Source: Chloroflexota bacterium (GTDB lineage: Bacteria > Chloroflexota > Dormibacteria > CF-121). From it: 36,751 nucleotides of DNA. Position numbers and translations under genes: made by a program. Under the pieces are notes generated by a model. That model worked only from the letters and a program-made list of their open reading frames with translations, was not told the DNA's origin and searched no databases. Of this stretch, positions 36,609 to 36,751 are shown piece by piece. The stretch is from assembly GCA_005889535.1 (NCBI GenBank), contig VBHC01000142.1, positions 4,650 to 41,400 on the forward strand. Reading direction: 5' to 3'. How positions within the stretch are numbered: the first letter of the stretch is position 1; every line of letters begins with the position of its first letter.

Positions 36609-36751
36609 GAGACTCATTTCGGATACATTCCGTACAGCTGAGACACTTGGATTCGGAAAACCTGGTAGCAGCTGTTCACGGCGAGCCGTGGCACGGTCAC
36701 CCCTGGACGCCGATGGATCCCGCAGGTCTGCCGGGCTCGGGAAGGCTAAGC
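36609..36751. other. right-edge region without recognised gene
   Basis: The last ~140 bases are less GC-rich near 36600-36660 and then contain short inverted segments (for example CACGGCGAGCCGTG near 36679). No open frame I could support crosses the edge. It may be an upstream regulatory region of a gene outside the window. Confidence 0.3.

Noticed and set aside
36609-36751. Riboswitch or start of another gene at the right edge
   Set aside because: I compared the sequence mentally with TPP, SAM, cobalamin and cyclic-di-GMP aptamer signatures and found no match; no supported frame crosses the edge.

Overview
The window is about 36.8 kb of GC-rich, gene-dense bacterial chromosome with very short intergenic gaps and many 1-4 base overlaps. 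I see no phage, transposon, CRISPR array, tRNA or rRNA. Several traits fit a soil bacterium of the Chloroflexota / Dormibacterota / Actinomycetota sphere. These are an Ada-AlkA fusion, a stand-alone LigD-type polymerase, a phosphoketolase-acetate kinase pair, AMIN-like secreted domains, a long soluble HAMP-array kinase, a large SRP RNA with an Alu domain, and many apparently leaderless genes. The exact phylum is inference; a Dormibacterota-like lineage is my best guess.

Layout. 1-2.7 kb: a partial DDAH-family enzyme (minus), divergent from alkylation-repair genes (Ada-AlkA, then Ogt). 2.7-5.2 kb: a DrrAB/NodIJ-like ABC exporter whose ATPase carries a frameshift. 5.3-7.8 kb: aminopeptidase N. 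7.8-11.3 kb (minus): phosphoketolase, with a 34-base deletion and frameshift, then acetate kinase. 11.4-15.0 kb: a phosphoesterase, an exported AMIN-like protein with a LAxTG-type tail, and an ECF sigma factor coupled to a membrane protein with two more AMIN-like domains. 15.1-18.4 kb: beta-carbonic anhydrase, an RDD membrane protein (minus), a glutamate-racemase homologue lacking both catalytic cysteines, and a phosphodiesterase (minus). 18.5-22.7 kb: a histidine kinase with nine exact 92-residue HAMP units and an in-frame TGA. 22.8-25.7 kb: a lipoprotein, DUF3175 and FmdB-type genes (minus), a disulfide oxidoreductase whose second CxxC motif reads TGA-Pro-Tyr-Cys (probable selenoprotein), and a LigD-type polymerase. 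25.7-27.3 kb (minus): SRP RNA, a membrane protein and a SirB1-type protein. 27.3-32.6 kb: a lipoprotein, a small unknown protein, and two membrane HD-GYP proteins facing each other around a carboxypeptidase-regulatory-like surface protein. 32.7-36.5 kb: a small unknown protein, an HtrA-like protease, a LysE-type exporter and a secreted beta-propeller protein with Asp-boxes.

The strongest leads are four. (1) The probable selenocysteine codon in a dithiol motif, with a hairpin just downstream. (2) The MurI homologue in which both catalytic cysteines are serine and no cysteine remains anywhere. (3) The 9 x 276 bp HAMP array. (4) The ECF/AMIN-like module. A recurring -10-like hexamer 6-9 bases before start codons points to widespread leaderless translation. 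Three other genes (ABC ATPase, phosphoketolase, HAMP kinase) have lesions that may be real or may be sequence errors; raw reads would decide.
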